From contig CANMEE010000001.1 of NCBI GenBank assembly GCA_947496865.1, positions 310,001 to 374,000 of the forward strand: 64,000 nt of DNA, written 5' to 3'. The stretch is from an uncultured Sphingomonadaceae bacterium (GTDB taxonomy: Bacteria; Pseudomonadota; Alphaproteobacteria; Sphingomonadales; Sphingomonadaceae). Positions 16,664 through 25,576 of the stretch are shown here, piece after piece. Made by a program: the position numbers and the translations under genes. Numbering within the stretch: position 1 is the first letter of the stretch; each line of letters begins with the position of its first letter. The notes under the pieces were generated by a model. That model was not told where the DNA came from. It saw only the letters and a program-made list of their open reading frames with translations, and searched no databases.

Positions 16664-17071
16664 CTATTTGCGCAATAGAGCAAATACACCTGTCATTGTC
16701 ATAAGCAGCCGCTCATCAGCGACGATTTCGCCGTGGCAATAAGCGGTTCGCTTACCCTTTCGATCAATATACGCATGCGCCACCACCCAATCCCCCAGTT
16801 TCGCACCGGTTAGGAAATTGGTGTTGAGGTTCATAGTGGCGATCGGAAGGCGTGGTTTTTCGCTGACAAATAATTGATAGCTTAGCGCGACATCGGCCAG
16901 CGTCGTCAACACGCCGCCATGGGCGACATTGATCCCGTTTAAATGTCCTTCGGATATTCGAATACCGACCGCAATATGATCGGTCTCTTTGCGCGTAAAA
17001 TAAGGGCCGGCAACATCCAGAAACCCAGTGGAAAATGTCGCCGGCGCAAATCCTTCGGGAAGGTCCGCCAA
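16664..17071 (-). CDS. PaaI-type hotdog-fold thioesterase (135 aa)
   Basis: A hotdog thioesterase that would hydrolyse acyl-CoA esters, possibly releasing CoA from dead-end intermediates. The conserved HGGVLTTLADVALSY (residues 50-64) holds the helix with the usual catalytic Asp; MNLNTNFLTGAKLGDWV follows. TTG start at 17071 with AAGG upstream. It lies 4 bp after the Rieske oxygenase gene in the same direction, so it is co-transcribed. Its stop is 6 bp from the convergent LuxR gene. Confidence 0.82.
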   Translation of the reverse strand: MADLPEGFAPATFSTGFLDVAGPYFTRKETDHIAVGIRISEGHLNGINVAHGGVLTTLADVALSYQLFVSEKPRLPIATMNLNTNFLTGAKLGDWVVAHAYIDRKGKRTAYCHGEIVADERLLMTMTGVFALLRK

Positions 17072-17075
17072 AGCC

Positions 17076-18656
17076 TTATTCTGCTGCTAGCAGCTTAGGA
17101 CTTTTTGGCGGCTCTTCGCTGTTCAGCCATAAATCCAGTGTTTCATGGAAGTGGCGGAGTTTCGATTCCTGATAGCTGGCAAAGATCGAAACGCCATGCG
17201 GCTGGTTTTTCACGCCCTTTTGCATCGCTTTGTGATTAAGATAATCCTGATTGAATATCTTGTTCAAATAGCTGCCAAATTCCTTTGCTTCCGTATAATC
17301 ATCATGCAGATCGAGGAAGGTGCATTTGGCCGGTTCCGGGCGCTCTGCGCCTTCTGGCAGGGCGACCATGAACATCACTTCATGCAAGGATTGCTCTGGA
17401 TTATCGCCATCGGGACGGAAACGATAAAAGATCGGATTATAGTCAGCCCACGGGCTCATGTTCGGGAACACGCTATAGAAAATCGCGTCGGTCAAATCAG
17501 CATCGCTGATTTCATCAACCTTGTCGCCCCAGGTCGGACGCATTTCTTCGCGTCTGGCTTGCGCCGCTTCGTCCCTCATTTGGTGAGGCGAAACGTCGGT
17601 ATATACCATTGGCGTGTCTTCTTCTTCCGGCGCAATTTTGCCGCCGATCCAGTTACACATATGGGGGTCCGCGGATTTCAAATCGCCTTCGATATAATTG
17701 GCTTCCATATCGAAAATGCCGCTTTTGCCATTGGGTAAAGAAACCTGAACCCGGTTTTCTTCCAAGCGTTTAAACGTGTGCTTGCTAATCGGGTGAATGA
17801 AGCTTTGAAAGGCTTTTTGATCAGGGAAAGCTGTCGGATCAGGGTTGATCAGATCCGTATGCGGACTCGGCGCGCCGTGGGCCGACATGGCGCGTGAAAC
17901 ATTATGCCACACATCATATTTGCTGTTTGCATCGGCAAAAGCGGGCATCAGTTCCGGGTGCGTACCGACCACATGATAGGATTCCATAAAGGCTTCCTGC
18001 GCAATTTTCCAATTGCAGGGCAAGCGCTTGATCATATGTGCAGCTTTGTAGCGGCGCTCAAACGGGATTTGGAAATGGCGATCCAGATCACCGAGAAAAT
18101 CTTCCAGCGGCTCGCAATCGCGATCCGGATTGATAAAGACAAAGCCGCCCCACTCGCCAACGCTAATCGCTTTCAGGCTGTGGGTTTCTTCGCTGACCGT
18201 TGGAAAATCCCATTGGCACGGTACTTCTTTAAGTTTGCCGTCCAATTCCCATGACCAGCCGTGAAAGGGACAACGCAACGCTTTCTGACCCTTTTTATGG
18301 TTATCGCAAATGGCGCGGCCACGATGCATACAACTATTGGGATAGGCTTTAATCTCGTCTTCAGACACGCGAACAACGATGAACGACAGACCGGCAATAT
18401 CATAAACAAACGTATCGCCGACTTCTTTGATGTCGTCTTTGTGACACGCCATTTGCCAGACCCGTTTCCAGAGCATTTCCACTTCGCGGTCATGCTCTTC
18501 CTTGGTCCAGTAGCGGCTGACCTCAACTTCTGTCAGGCCCGGTTCCATAGGAGATTCTTCAAAAAAGACATCCGGCGCCCGGACTTTGTCGCCTTCGAGC
18601 AATTCGGTATAAGCAATTCCGTTTGACCGATTGTGACCTGTGAGCGTCTCGACCAT
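17076..18656 (-). CDS. Rieske-type ring-hydroxylating oxygenase, alpha subunit (526 aa)
   Basis: Oxygenase component that uses O2 and electrons from a reductase to hydroxylate a ring. The Rieske [2Fe-2S] ligands are in NSCMHRGRAIC and, 17 residues later, CPFHGWSWELDGKL. The mononuclear iron site is in ESYHVVGTHPELMPAF, with the third ligand Asp expected near the C-terminus (SYLNKIFNQDYLNHK). At about 526 residues it is longer than KshA-type or most aromatic oxygenases (380-450). Start ATG 18656 (or 18659) after AGGAG; the open frame extends 20 residues more. No beta subunit, ferredoxin or reductase gene is adjacent, so electrons must come from elsewhere. Substrate unknown. Confidence 0.88.
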   Translation of the reverse strand: MVETLTGHNRSNGIAYTELLEGDKVRAPDVFFEESPMEPGLTEVEVSRYWTKEEHDREVEMLWKRVWQMACHKDDIKEVGDTFVYDIAGLSFIVVRVSEDEIKAYPNSCMHRGRAICDNHKKGQKALRCPFHGWSWELDGKLKEVPCQWDFPTVSEETHSLKAISVGEWGGFVFINPDRDCEPLEDFLGDLDRHFQIPFERRYKAAHMIKRLPCNWKIAQEAFMESYHVVGTHPELMPAFADANSKYDVWHNVSRAMSAHGAPSPHTDLINPDPTAFPDQKAFQSFIHPISKHTFKRLEENRVQVSLPNGKSGIFDMEANYIEGDLKSADPHMCNWIGGKIAPEEEDTPMVYTDVSPHQMRDEAAQARREEMRPTWGDKVDEISDADLTDAIFYSVFPNMSPWADYNPIFYRFRPDGDNPEQSLHEVMFMVALPEGAERPEPAKCTFLDLHDDYTEAKEFGSYLNKIFNQDYLNHKAMQKGVKNQPHGVSIFASYQESKLRHFHETLDLWLNSEEPPKSPKLLAAE

Positions 18657-18878
18657 CATATTCTCCTGAAAACTACAAATATTTGCAATCAGATTACCGC
18701 AAGAAGTCGCAAACTCCACTAGTGAATCTGGCAGCCCGCCGAATCTTTGGGGTTAATTTGCAACCGCTCTTTTCCAAGGCATAACCTAATGTTTTTGAGA
18801 GGACCGTTCGACCCTGTTACCTGTGTATCTTCACCGCAATGAGGCCGAGACGAATCTGCCCAAAAGGAGAGCAAACCC

Positions 18879-19508
18879 GTGAAACTCTATTCCAGCCTTG
18901 GTCCCAATCCTCGGCTAACCCGCATGTTTTTGATGGAAAAAGGCATAGAGGTGGAGAGAATCCATCTCGATATTATCACCGGCGAAAATCGCTGCGAAGA
19001 TTATGCCAAGAAGAATATCATGCAGACGACGCCAACACTGGAACTGGATGATGGCACTCTGCTCAGTGAATCCACAGTCATCTGTGAATATCTCGAAGAG
19101 ATGAAACCTGATCCGGTGCTGATCGGATCAACCCCGGAAGAACGCGCGGAAACCAGACGCTGGGCCCGCCGCATTGATCAGGATATCGCGGTACCGATGA
19201 CACTTGGCTTTCGTGGTGGTGGCGGTCGACCCATGTTCGAACCTCGCATGAATGTCGTCAGCCCCGAAGCAGCGGCCGAACTATCGGCCATGTCGGACAA
19301 ACATTGGTTGTGGCTTGACGCGCAACTCGGCGACAAAGATCATATCTGCCATGACAAGTTAACGCTGGCGGATCTAGTTGCGTTTTGTTTCATCAAATTT
19401 GGTGGCACCGTCGGCTGGTCGCTCCCGACAGGCGCAGACAATCTGACGCGCTTTGCAGCCAAAATGGAAGAACGTCCCTCTGCAGAAATCTGGCGCGGCG
19501 AAGAATGA
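18879..19508 (+). CDS. Glutathione S-transferase family protein (209 aa)
   Basis: A soluble GST: thioredoxin-like N-terminal domain (KLYSSLGPNPRLTRMFLMEK, with the Ser in the usual catalytic region; TTPTLELDDG with the cis-Pro; SESTVICEYLE for glutathione binding), then the all-helical domain with the N-capping motif KLTLADLVAFCFIKF. GTG start with AAAAGGAGA eight bases upstream. First gene of a plus-strand operon GST-VOC-ThuA-SDR. Bacterial GSTs in catabolic clusters often open epoxides, remove halogens or isomerise; which applies here is unknown. Confidence 0.88.
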   Translation: MKLYSSLGPNPRLTRMFLMEKGIEVERIHLDIITGENRCEDYAKKNIMQTTPTLELDDGTLLSESTVICEYLEEMKPDPVLIGSTPEERAETRRWARRIDQDIAVPMTLGFRGGGGRPMFEPRMNVVSPEAAAELSAMSDKHWLWLDAQLGDKDHICHDKLTLADLVAFCFIKFGGTVGWSLPTGADNLTRFAAKMEERPSAEIWRGEE

Positions 19509-20053
19509 CCGATAGCCCGGCCACCCTCGCCAAACTCGGCACGATCATGCAGATCAGTTATGTGCCCGAAGATTATGATGCCGCGCTCGACTATTGGACG
19601 CAAAAAATGGGTGCCGGTCCGTTTTTTCATACCGAGGGCGTGCAGGTCGAGAATGTCAAATATCGCGGCGAGGCTTCGGACATCCAGTTTTCCATGGCCA
19701 TTGGCTATTGGGGCGATGTGCAGGTTGAACTGATTCGGCCGGACAATGATGCACCATCTATGTTCAAAGACTGGCGCGCCAAAGGCCTGCAAGGCGTGCA
19801 ACATCTGTGTGTCATTGTCGATGACCTGGCGCAGGCACGACAGATTACCGAGAGCAAGGGCGGCGAGGTCATTCAGGAGGTCAGCCTGCCCGGCGGAGTG
19901 GGCGGTGCCTTTTATGCAGACTATGGCGGCGGCCCCGGCACGATCATTGAATATTTGCAAATCCCGCAAGCCGGCCTCGATGGCTTTGCCGCGATGCGTC
20001 AGGCCCATTTGAACTGGGATGGCGTCAGCAATCCCGTAATAGGAAAAGAATAG
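19505..20053 (+). CDS. VOC-superfamily (glyoxalase-fold) protein (182 aa)
   Basis: A two-module vicinal-oxygen-chelate protein. The first beta-alpha-beta unit contains MQISYVPEDYDAALDYW and the second QHLCVIVDDL; His in QHLCV and Glu in IIEYLQI are plausible metal ligands. Family members are epimerases, glyoxalases, dioxygenases or C-C hydrolases. The ATG overlaps the GST stop (ATGA), showing translational coupling, so it probably acts on the GST product or substrate. An upstream in-frame start would lie inside the GST gene and is unlikely. Confidence 0.85.
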   Translation: MTDSPATLAKLGTIMQISYVPEDYDAALDYWTQKMGAGPFFHTEGVQVENVKYRGEASDIQFSMAIGYWGDVQVELIRPDNDAPSMFKDWRAKGLQGVQHLCVIVDDLAQARQITESKGGEVIQEVSLPGGVGGAFYADYGGGPGTIIEYLQIPQAGLDGFAAMRQAHLNWDGVSNPVIGKE

Positions 20054-20842
20054 ATGAGCGACACACCACCCGAACGCCGCCCCGACCAGAAACCGATTAA
20101 ATGCGTATTGGTTGCGGCTGGGAAATATCACGATATCGATTTTGCGCGGCTCGAAATATTGAAACTGCTCGCCGAGGATGACCGCATTCGCGTCCGCGTG
20201 TTTGAAGATTATGAAAATCTTGAGGCGATCAAAAATGCCGATGTTCTGATCAGCTATACCTGCGACCTTTTGCCGAGCGAAGCGGCGCAGAAAAATATTC
20301 AAGCCTTCGTCAACACTGGCGGTCAGTATTTCGCTCTGCATGGCACCAACAGCGTCCTCAAGTTTCTCGAAGACGGCCGGGTCGATGCACCTGATGATAT
20401 GCCGACCTTTGTCGACACATTGGGCAGTCGCTTTCTATCCCATCCGCCGATCATCCCGTTCACCGTTGACAATGCGCAACCGGATCACCCGCTGGTCAAG
20501 GGCATTCCCAGTTTTGAAACGGTCGATGAACAATATCTTGTCGAAACTCGCGCCGAAATCGACGTGCTGCTGGACACCGAATATAATGGCACCGACGATA
20601 TTAGCGGCTTTGTGCACAGCGACATTGAAAAGAGCCGTCACCCGGTTTTCTATATTCGCAAAATGGGCGAAGGCGCGGTGCTCTATTTGACCATGGGCCA
20701 TTGTCGCGGCCATTATGACATGGACCCGGTCCTCGACTGGTGGCCCGAAGTGGATCGTTCCGGTTGGCAGCAGCCGATTATCTATGACCTGCTGCGGCGC
20801 GGCATCAAGTGGGTTTGCCAGCCAGCTATTTCAAAATTTTAG
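20054..20842 (+). CDS. ThuA-like domain protein (262 aa)
   Basis: A glutamine-amidotransferase-fold protein of the ThuA (trehalose-utilisation) family. Characteristic segments: VLISYTCDLLPSEAAQKNIQ, QYFALHGTNSV near residue 94, and VLYLTMGHCRGHYDM near 215. Some relatives lie in sugar or glycoside catabolism, but the biochemical role is poorly known. The ATG follows the VOC stop codon with no gap. No signal peptide, so cytoplasmic. Confidence 0.85.
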   Translation: MSDTPPERRPDQKPIKCVLVAAGKYHDIDFARLEILKLLAEDDRIRVRVFEDYENLEAIKNADVLISYTCDLLPSEAAQKNIQAFVNTGGQYFALHGTNSVLKFLEDGRVDAPDDMPTFVDTLGSRFLSHPPIIPFTVDNAQPDHPLVKGIPSFETVDEQYLVETRAEIDVLLDTEYNGTDDISGFVHSDIEKSRHPVFYIRKMGEGAVLYLTMGHCRGHYDMDPVLDWWPEVDRSGWQQPIIYDLLRRGIKWVCQPAISKF

Positions 20843-20897
20843 ACGCAAAACCAAACCCCAATATTTTTAAAGGCCAATATTTTAAAGGAGAGCAAAA

Positions 20898-21656
20898 ATG
20901 GATTTAGGACTTAAAGGCAAGAAAGTCATTCTCACCGGCGGTAGCCGCGGACTAGGGCGTGCTGCGCTGGAGCATTTCGCCAAAGAAGGCGCCGATGTGG
21001 CGTTTTTCTCACGCAATGCAGAGCAAGTGGCTGCGGCCAAAAGCGAGCTTGAAGCCCATGGCGGCAAAGTCTTCGCCGAAGCATTTGATATGACGGATGC
21101 TGAAGGCTATCCCAAATGGCTGGAAAAAGCCGCTGGCGAACTGGGCGGTTGTGATATTTTCATCCATAATGTCAGCTCCTCTGGTGCCGGCGGAACGGGT
21201 GACTGGGAAATGACGTTCAACACCGATATTATCGGTGCGGTCAAAGCGATGGAAGTGCTCGAACCCCATCTGGAAAAATCAGACGACGGTTCGGTAATCT
21301 TCATGTCATCAACCGCTGCGTTTGAAACATTCGTGGCTCCGCAAGCCTTCAACGCGATGAAAGCCGCGCTGATCACCTACGGCAGCCAGTTGAGCCAAGC
21401 GCTTGGCCCCAAAGGCATCCGCGTTAACATGGTGTCCCCAGGCCCGATCAAATTCCCGGGCGGCAACTGGTCACAAATCGAAGCCGGCATGCCTGAATTT
21501 TATGAAATGACCAAAGCCGGCTTTGCACTCGGTGACTTTGGCGGCGCAGATGACGTGGCACGCAGCGTAGTGTTCCTGGCCAGCCCAGCGTCTAGCTATA
21601 CAACAGGCGCCCATCTGGTCATCGATGGCGGCTTTACCAAGCGCGTTCAATTCTAA
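20898..21656 (+). CDS. SDR-family protein with Phe in place of the catalytic Tyr (252 aa)
   Basis: SDR fold with TGGSRGLG at 13-20, a Ser pair at 138-139 and a C-terminal TGAHLVIDGGF. The catalytic Y-x3-K is F-x3-K here: Phe151-Asn-Ala-Met-Lys155. NNAG is also changed, to HNVS (90-93). Loss of the Tyr hydroxyl would stop ordinary hydride-transfer chemistry, so this may be a non-redox SDR (lyase, hydrolase or dehydratase-like) or a weak enzyme. AAAGGAGAG precedes the ATG. Last gene of the GST-VOC-ThuA operon, followed by a strong terminator. Confidence 0.87.
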   Translation: MDLGLKGKKVILTGGSRGLGRAALEHFAKEGADVAFFSRNAEQVAAAKSELEAHGGKVFAEAFDMTDAEGYPKWLEKAAGELGGCDIFIHNVSSSGAGGTGDWEMTFNTDIIGAVKAMEVLEPHLEKSDDGSVIFMSSTAAFETFVAPQAFNAMKAALITYGSQLSQALGPKGIRVNMVSPGPIKFPGGNWSQIEAGMPEFYEMTKAGFALGDFGGADDVARSVVFLASPASSYTTGAHLVIDGGFTKRVQF

Positions 21657-21679
21657 ACATCTGGCAGTGCTAAATATCG

Positions 21680-21712
21680 GGGTCCCGGCTGCGGTCGGGG
21701 CCCTTGTTTTTT
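21680..21712 (+). terminator. Rho-independent terminator after the GST-SDR operon
   Basis: GGGTCCCGGC and GTCGGGGCCC form a 10-bp G+C-rich stem (two G-T pairs) with a 4-base loop, followed directly by TTGTTTTTT. It lies 24 bp after the SDR stop codon and before the convergent crotonase gene. Confidence 0.8.
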
Positions 21713-21750
21713 ACGGGTACCCGACGCTTATTTACGCGCGAGACTAAACG

Positions 21751-22491
21751 CTATTTTTTGGTAAATGCTGAAATCCGGTCATGCATATCGGGGCCATGAC
21801 CTTCTGATTCCATCACTTCCCATTGCAGTCCCGCATCAAGCGGCCCGCCATCGGTTGCCTCTAATAGCCGTTTATTGGCGGCATGAGAGAAGCTGGAATT
21901 GGTGACAATTTTTTGCGCTAACTGGTCAATCTCATCATCAAATTGCGCCAGCGGCACGGAATATTCCGCTAGGCCAATGCGTACAGCTTCCTCCGCGTCA
22001 ATCATCTCGGCTGTAAACATCAACCGCTTGGCAGTGGCAATACCAACCCGGCGCGGCAGCCGTTGGCTCATGCCCCAAACTGGCGTCAACGCCCATTTCG
22101 CGTGGGTATCTCCAAAGCGCGCACTATCGGCTGCGACAATAAAATCGGCTGCCAAGGCCACTTCCAGCGCGCCCGTATAGCAATGACCGTGAACCGCCGC
22201 GATTACTGGTTTGGGAAGCTTTTCCAAAAGGCGAAGCGTTTCCGAATGCCAGCCGCGTGACGGCACTTGCTCGCCCTCTGCGATGTCGCCCAAATCATGT
22301 CCGGCGGAAAAACATTTCCCCGCGCCGCGAATAACGACACAGCCAATAGCATCATCCTTGCGCAATGCAGCGACATGGCTGCGTAACTCCCGAAACATCC
22401 CAACCGTGAGGGAGTTTAACTTATCAGGCCTGTTGAGCGTCAACACCGACCAGCCGTCATGATCTTCGCGCAATATGGTATCCGTCAACAC
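21751..22491 (-). CDS. Enoyl-CoA hydratase/isomerase (crotonase) family (246 aa)
   Basis: Crotonase fold: VLTLNRPDKLNSLT near residue 17, the oxyanion segment CFSAGHDLGDI near 60, and HGHCYTGALEVALAADFIV near 100. The first catalytic Glu position is kept (ALEVALAAD), but the second (QPE in hydratases) reads THAK, so hydration is doubtful and isomerase or hydrolase activity is possible. Start GTG 22491 after GGGAGG. It lies 23 bp downstream of the acyl-CoA ligase gene; the two form an operon acting on the same CoA ester. Confidence 0.85.
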   Translation of the reverse strand: MLTDTILREDHDGWSVLTLNRPDKLNSLTVGMFRELRSHVAALRKDDAIGCVVIRGAGKCFSAGHDLGDIAEGEQVPSRGWHSETLRLLEKLPKPVIAAVHGHCYTGALEVALAADFIVAADSARFGDTHAKWALTPVWGMSQRLPRRVGIATAKRLMFTAEMIDAEEAVRIGLAEYSVPLAQFDDEIDQLAQKIVTNSSFSHAANKRLLEATDGGPLDAGLQWEVMESEGHGPDMHDRISAFTKK

Positions 22492-22514
22492 AAACCCTCC
22501 CTGGCTATTGAAAT

Positions 22515-24095
22515 CTAATTGACCGCCCGGTCTTTACCCTCCCAATAAGGTGCGCGTAGCTCGCGGCGCAGTATTTTACCCGACGGATTGCGGGGTAATT
22601 CCGGAATAAAGTCAACAGATTTCGGGCATTTAAACCCGGCGATATTGGTCCGCGCATGGGCAATCAGATCAGCTTCGGCTATCTCCGCGCCGTCTTTCAA
22701 GACCACGCAAGCTTTGACCGCTTCGCCCCATTTTTCATCGGGCACGCCGATTACCGCGACGTCGGCTATTGCCGGATGACCGTAAATCGCATTTTCGACC
22801 TCTGCCGGATAGATATTCTCGCCGCCGGAGATGATCATATCCTTCACCCGGTCATGAATGTAGAGATAGCCATCCTCATCGAAATAGCCTGCATCGCCCG
22901 TCCGCAGCCAGCCATCGGCATCGATGGTCGCAGCTGTCGCTTCATCCATGTTCCAATAGCCTTTCATGTTGAACGAGGACCGCGTGGCAATTTCGCCCAC
23001 TTCGCGCGCGGGCAATCTGTTGCCTTCCTCATCTATAATCTTGACCTCGACGCCTTGCAGCGGCTTGCCAACCGAGCGCATTTTGTCATTGCCCTCTGGA
23101 TCATGGTCCTCTGGTGGAAGCGCCACAATCGTCCCGGATGTTTCGGTCATGCCGTACATCTGAATAAATTCGCAACCGAACATTTCGATGCTCTGCTTCA
23201 TCATTTCCAGCGGAATCGGTGATGCGCCATAAGAAATATATTTCAGCTTGGAAAAATCGACTTCACCCACCCGCGGATGATTGAGCAATATCTGAATCGC
23301 AGCCGGCACCATGAAAATTTTACTGATGCCATATTGTTCAATAAATTCCAGCGCCTGGGTTGGATCATATTCGCGCACCACAACCGCATGACCGCCGCTA
23401 TACATATTGCCAAGACCAGAGCCCGTCCCACCAATATGGAAACAAGGCATGGCGAGCAGCATAGTCTCGCCGGGTTGCGATCTCTGCCAGTCGGCCAAAT
23501 CATCATCGGTCAACTTGGCCCGCGCGCCGAAAATCGAATAGCCGGACATAATCGCGCCTTTGGGATGGCCAGTCGTGCCCGATGTATAAAGCTGCAACGC
23601 ATCATCACCCGGCGCGCATGCAACCATGGGATCGGTATCAGGAAATCCATCCCGCCAAGCCGGATAACCGGCAAATTCTTCATCCGCCTGTTCCGAACAG
23701 AAAATGGTTTCAACATAGTCAAACTGTGGTTTGATCTGCTTCACCAGATCGACAAATTCAGGCCCAATGAACAGGATTTTCGCCTGACAATTATTGACAA
23801 TATAAGTGACTTCCGGCCCAGCCAGCCGCCAGTTAACCGGCGTCATCACCGCGCCGATTTTGGCCGCACCCAGTAATATTTCAAAATAGAGATGCGAATT
23901 TTTACCCATATAGGCGATCCGGTCGCCTTTGGTCACACCCAACGATGCCAGAGCGTTAGCCGCACGGCTGCTGGCCGAATCAAGTTGGGCATAGCTCATC
24001 TCGTCGCCCTCAAAGGTGAACACGAGCGCATCGCCCTGATCCTTGGCCTGTTGCCGGATGACGTCCGCTATGGTGACAATATCTTCTTTCAGCAT
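22515..24095 (-). CDS. Acyl-CoA synthetase, AMP-forming (526 aa)
   Basis: Activates a carboxylic acid to its CoA thioester through an acyl-adenylate. The P-loop signature LYTSGTTGHPKG is near residue 168, the adenylate-binding YGMTETSG near 315, GWLRTGDAGYFDEDGYLYIH and DRVKDMIISGGENIYPAEVE in the hinge and C-terminal domain, and the catalytic Lys in RNPSGKILRRELR near the end. Full length for the class. Substrate not predictable; the neighbours suggest a cyclic or side-chain acid. It is divergent from the TIM-barrel gene across 130 bp. Confidence 0.92.
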   Translation of the reverse strand: MLKEDIVTIADVIRQQAKDQGDALVFTFEGDEMSYAQLDSASSRAANALASLGVTKGDRIAYMGKNSHLYFEILLGAAKIGAVMTPVNWRLAGPEVTYIVNNCQAKILFIGPEFVDLVKQIKPQFDYVETIFCSEQADEEFAGYPAWRDGFPDTDPMVACAPGDDALQLYTSGTTGHPKGAIMSGYSIFGARAKLTDDDLADWQRSQPGETMLLAMPCFHIGGTGSGLGNMYSGGHAVVVREYDPTQALEFIEQYGISKIFMVPAAIQILLNHPRVGEVDFSKLKYISYGASPIPLEMMKQSIEMFGCEFIQMYGMTETSGTIVALPPEDHDPEGNDKMRSVGKPLQGVEVKIIDEEGNRLPAREVGEIATRSSFNMKGYWNMDEATAATIDADGWLRTGDAGYFDEDGYLYIHDRVKDMIISGGENIYPAEVENAIYGHPAIADVAVIGVPDEKWGEAVKACVVLKDGAEIAEADLIAHARTNIAGFKCPKSVDFIPELPRNPSGKILRRELRAPYWEGKDRAVN

Positions 24096-24225
24096 GTACC
24101 TGTCCTAGTTTTGGCGACCCTCATCGTGGCCGATTCTCATAACTCTATCTAATGGCGGGCGCCGCGCAAACAGCCTAGCATATTGACTAGCCGTCTTGGC
24201 CGCATGCTTGGATTAGGATTTGCTT

Positions 24226-25023
24226 ATGCGCGACTTAGCTCTCCACCAGATTACCATGACACAGGGCGGACCAACCGGACTTGTGCGGTTCGCGGCTAAA
24301 GCTGGTCTCAAAAAAATTTGCCTATTCACGGCAACACCACTGACAGCAGATGGTAAGCCCATGTTTGCGACTGTGGAACCGTCAGACAAAGCAGAATTTC
24401 AAAGCCTGCTCGCCGACAATGGTATCTCGATCATCAATGCAGAATATTTCCCGATAATGCCAGAAACCGATGTAACTGGATATGCAGCACCTCTAGAACT
24501 GGCCGCCGAGCTAGGCGCGAAACGCGCCGTCACCCATATTCACGAGGTTGATCCGGCACGGATTGCCGATCAACTCGGTACATTATGTGCAATGGCCAAT
24601 GAATTAGGCATGGGAATCGGACTGGAATTTACCGGCTTTGCCATGGGCTGTGATAGCCTTGAAAATGCAGTGAAGCTACATCAGGCCATGAACCAATCCA
24701 ATCTGAAGATCGCGGTTGATGCGTTACATTTGTTCCGGACCGGCGGAACACTGGATCAGCTCAAGGCGCTTGATCCTCAGATCATCGGCTATGCCCAGAT
24801 ATGTGATGGTCCGCATTTTCGGAAATCTGATGATTATGTTGAAGAAGCCATGAACCGGATGCTCCCTGGCGAGGGCATGTTTCCGCTTCGCGCTTTGCTC
24901 GATCTTATGGGCGATCATGTCGATCTCGATATTGAAGTACCGCATTTTGCTTCCGCGCCGCGTTTCGACCCAGAAGATTGGGCCCATCAAGCGATCGCGG
25001 CGAGCAAGAGATTGTTAGAATAA
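24226..25023 (+). CDS. TIM-barrel protein, sugar-phosphate isomerase/epimerase family (265 aa)
   Basis: Xylose-isomerase-like TIM barrel (AP_endonuc_2 type). Barrel strands with candidate metal ligands: THIHEVDPARI, MGIGLEFTGF, KIAVDALHLFRTGG, IGYAQICDGP and, near the end, VDLDIEVPHFAS. Such proteins are isomerases, epimerases or dehydratases with a divalent metal. ATG 24226 is chosen; the frame continues two codons upstream to a TTG. It is followed after 12 bp by a SnoaL-like gene, so the two are one unit. No sugar genes are nearby, so a role in the ring- or side-chain-degradation pathway is more likely. Confidence 0.82.
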   Translation: MRDLALHQITMTQGGPTGLVRFAAKAGLKKICLFTATPLTADGKPMFATVEPSDKAEFQSLLADNGISIINAEYFPIMPETDVTGYAAPLELAAELGAKRAVTHIHEVDPARIADQLGTLCAMANELGMGIGLEFTGFAMGCDSLENAVKLHQAMNQSNLKIAVDALHLFRTGGTLDQLKALDPQIIGYAQICDGPHFRKSDDYVEEAMNRMLPGEGMFPLRALLDLMGDHVDLDIEVPHFASAPRFDPEDWAHQAIAASKRLLE

Positions 25024-25035
25024 TCGGAGACCATA

Positions 25036-25512
25036 ATGACCCATGACGACTTGATCGACCGGGCAAATATAACCGACCATGTGCTAAACTACGCAACCGG
25101 CATCGACCGGCGTCAGTGGGATTTATACCGCTCCATCTTCGCAGACGAGGTCGTGCTGGACTTCTCGAGCTGGTCCGGTGATCCGGCCAGCGCGATGCCC
25201 GCTGATGATTGGGTGGCCGCTGTCCGGGCAACGCTGGAACCTTTTGACGCAACCCAGCATGTCCTCACTAATCTTGTGATCACGCTTGATGGCGATTGCG
25301 CAACCTGCACGTGCTACATGGCCGCGCATCATCACCTTGTCATCGACGGCGATCGGCAGATGCACTCTATTGGCGGCTATTATGTTCACGACCTAAAGCG
25401 AGCCGGTGACGGGTGGTTGATCCACAAAACACAGCTGAACGTAACATGGGAAATGGGCGATCGCAGTCTGTTCGAACTGGCTGCCAAGCGTGGCCTGGCA
25501 TCAATGGTCTAA
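25036..25512 (+). CDS. SnoaL-like (NTF2-fold) protein, dehydratase-like (158 aa)
   Basis: A cone-shaped alpha+beta barrel of the group that includes scytalone dehydratase and bile-acid 7-alpha-dehydratase. Seen: NYATGIDRRQWDLYRSIFADEVVLDF at the N-terminus (residues 18-43), a buried His in DATQHVLTN (His75), TCYMAAHHH, and GGYYVHDLKR, all usual in the family. Tyr, His and Asp residues suitable for acid-base catalysis are present, but I cannot fix the triad. With the ketosteroid isomerase in the same zone, a hydroxysteroid-dehydratase role is attractive but unproven. CGGAGA precedes the ATG. It ends 31 bp before the first TTGTCCGGACAA operator. Confidence 0.75.
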   Translation: MTHDDLIDRANITDHVLNYATGIDRRQWDLYRSIFADEVVLDFSSWSGDPASAMPADDWVAAVRATLEPFDATQHVLTNLVITLDGDCATCTCYMAAHHHLVIDGDRQMHSIGGYYVHDLKRAGDGWLIHKTQLNVTWEMGDRSLFELAAKRGLASMV

Positions 25513-25543
25513 CGCGGTTGCGTAACGCGCAATTACTGTTAAG

Positions 25544-25555
25544 TTGTCCGGACAA
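25544..25555. promoter_or_regulatory. Operator copy 1, TTGTCCGGACAA
   Basis: Perfect 12-bp palindrome, flanked by AG and ATAT. It lies 21 bp before the ATG of the secreted protein gene at 25577, a position suited to a repressor. First of ten copies in the window. Confidence 0.8.
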
Positions 25556-25576
25556 ATATTGCAAAGGACCGACCCG

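Noticed and set aside
19340..20341. 333-codon minus-strand open frame
   Set aside because: Antisense to the coupled GST-VOC-ThuA genes, which have clear motifs; the antisense product shows none.
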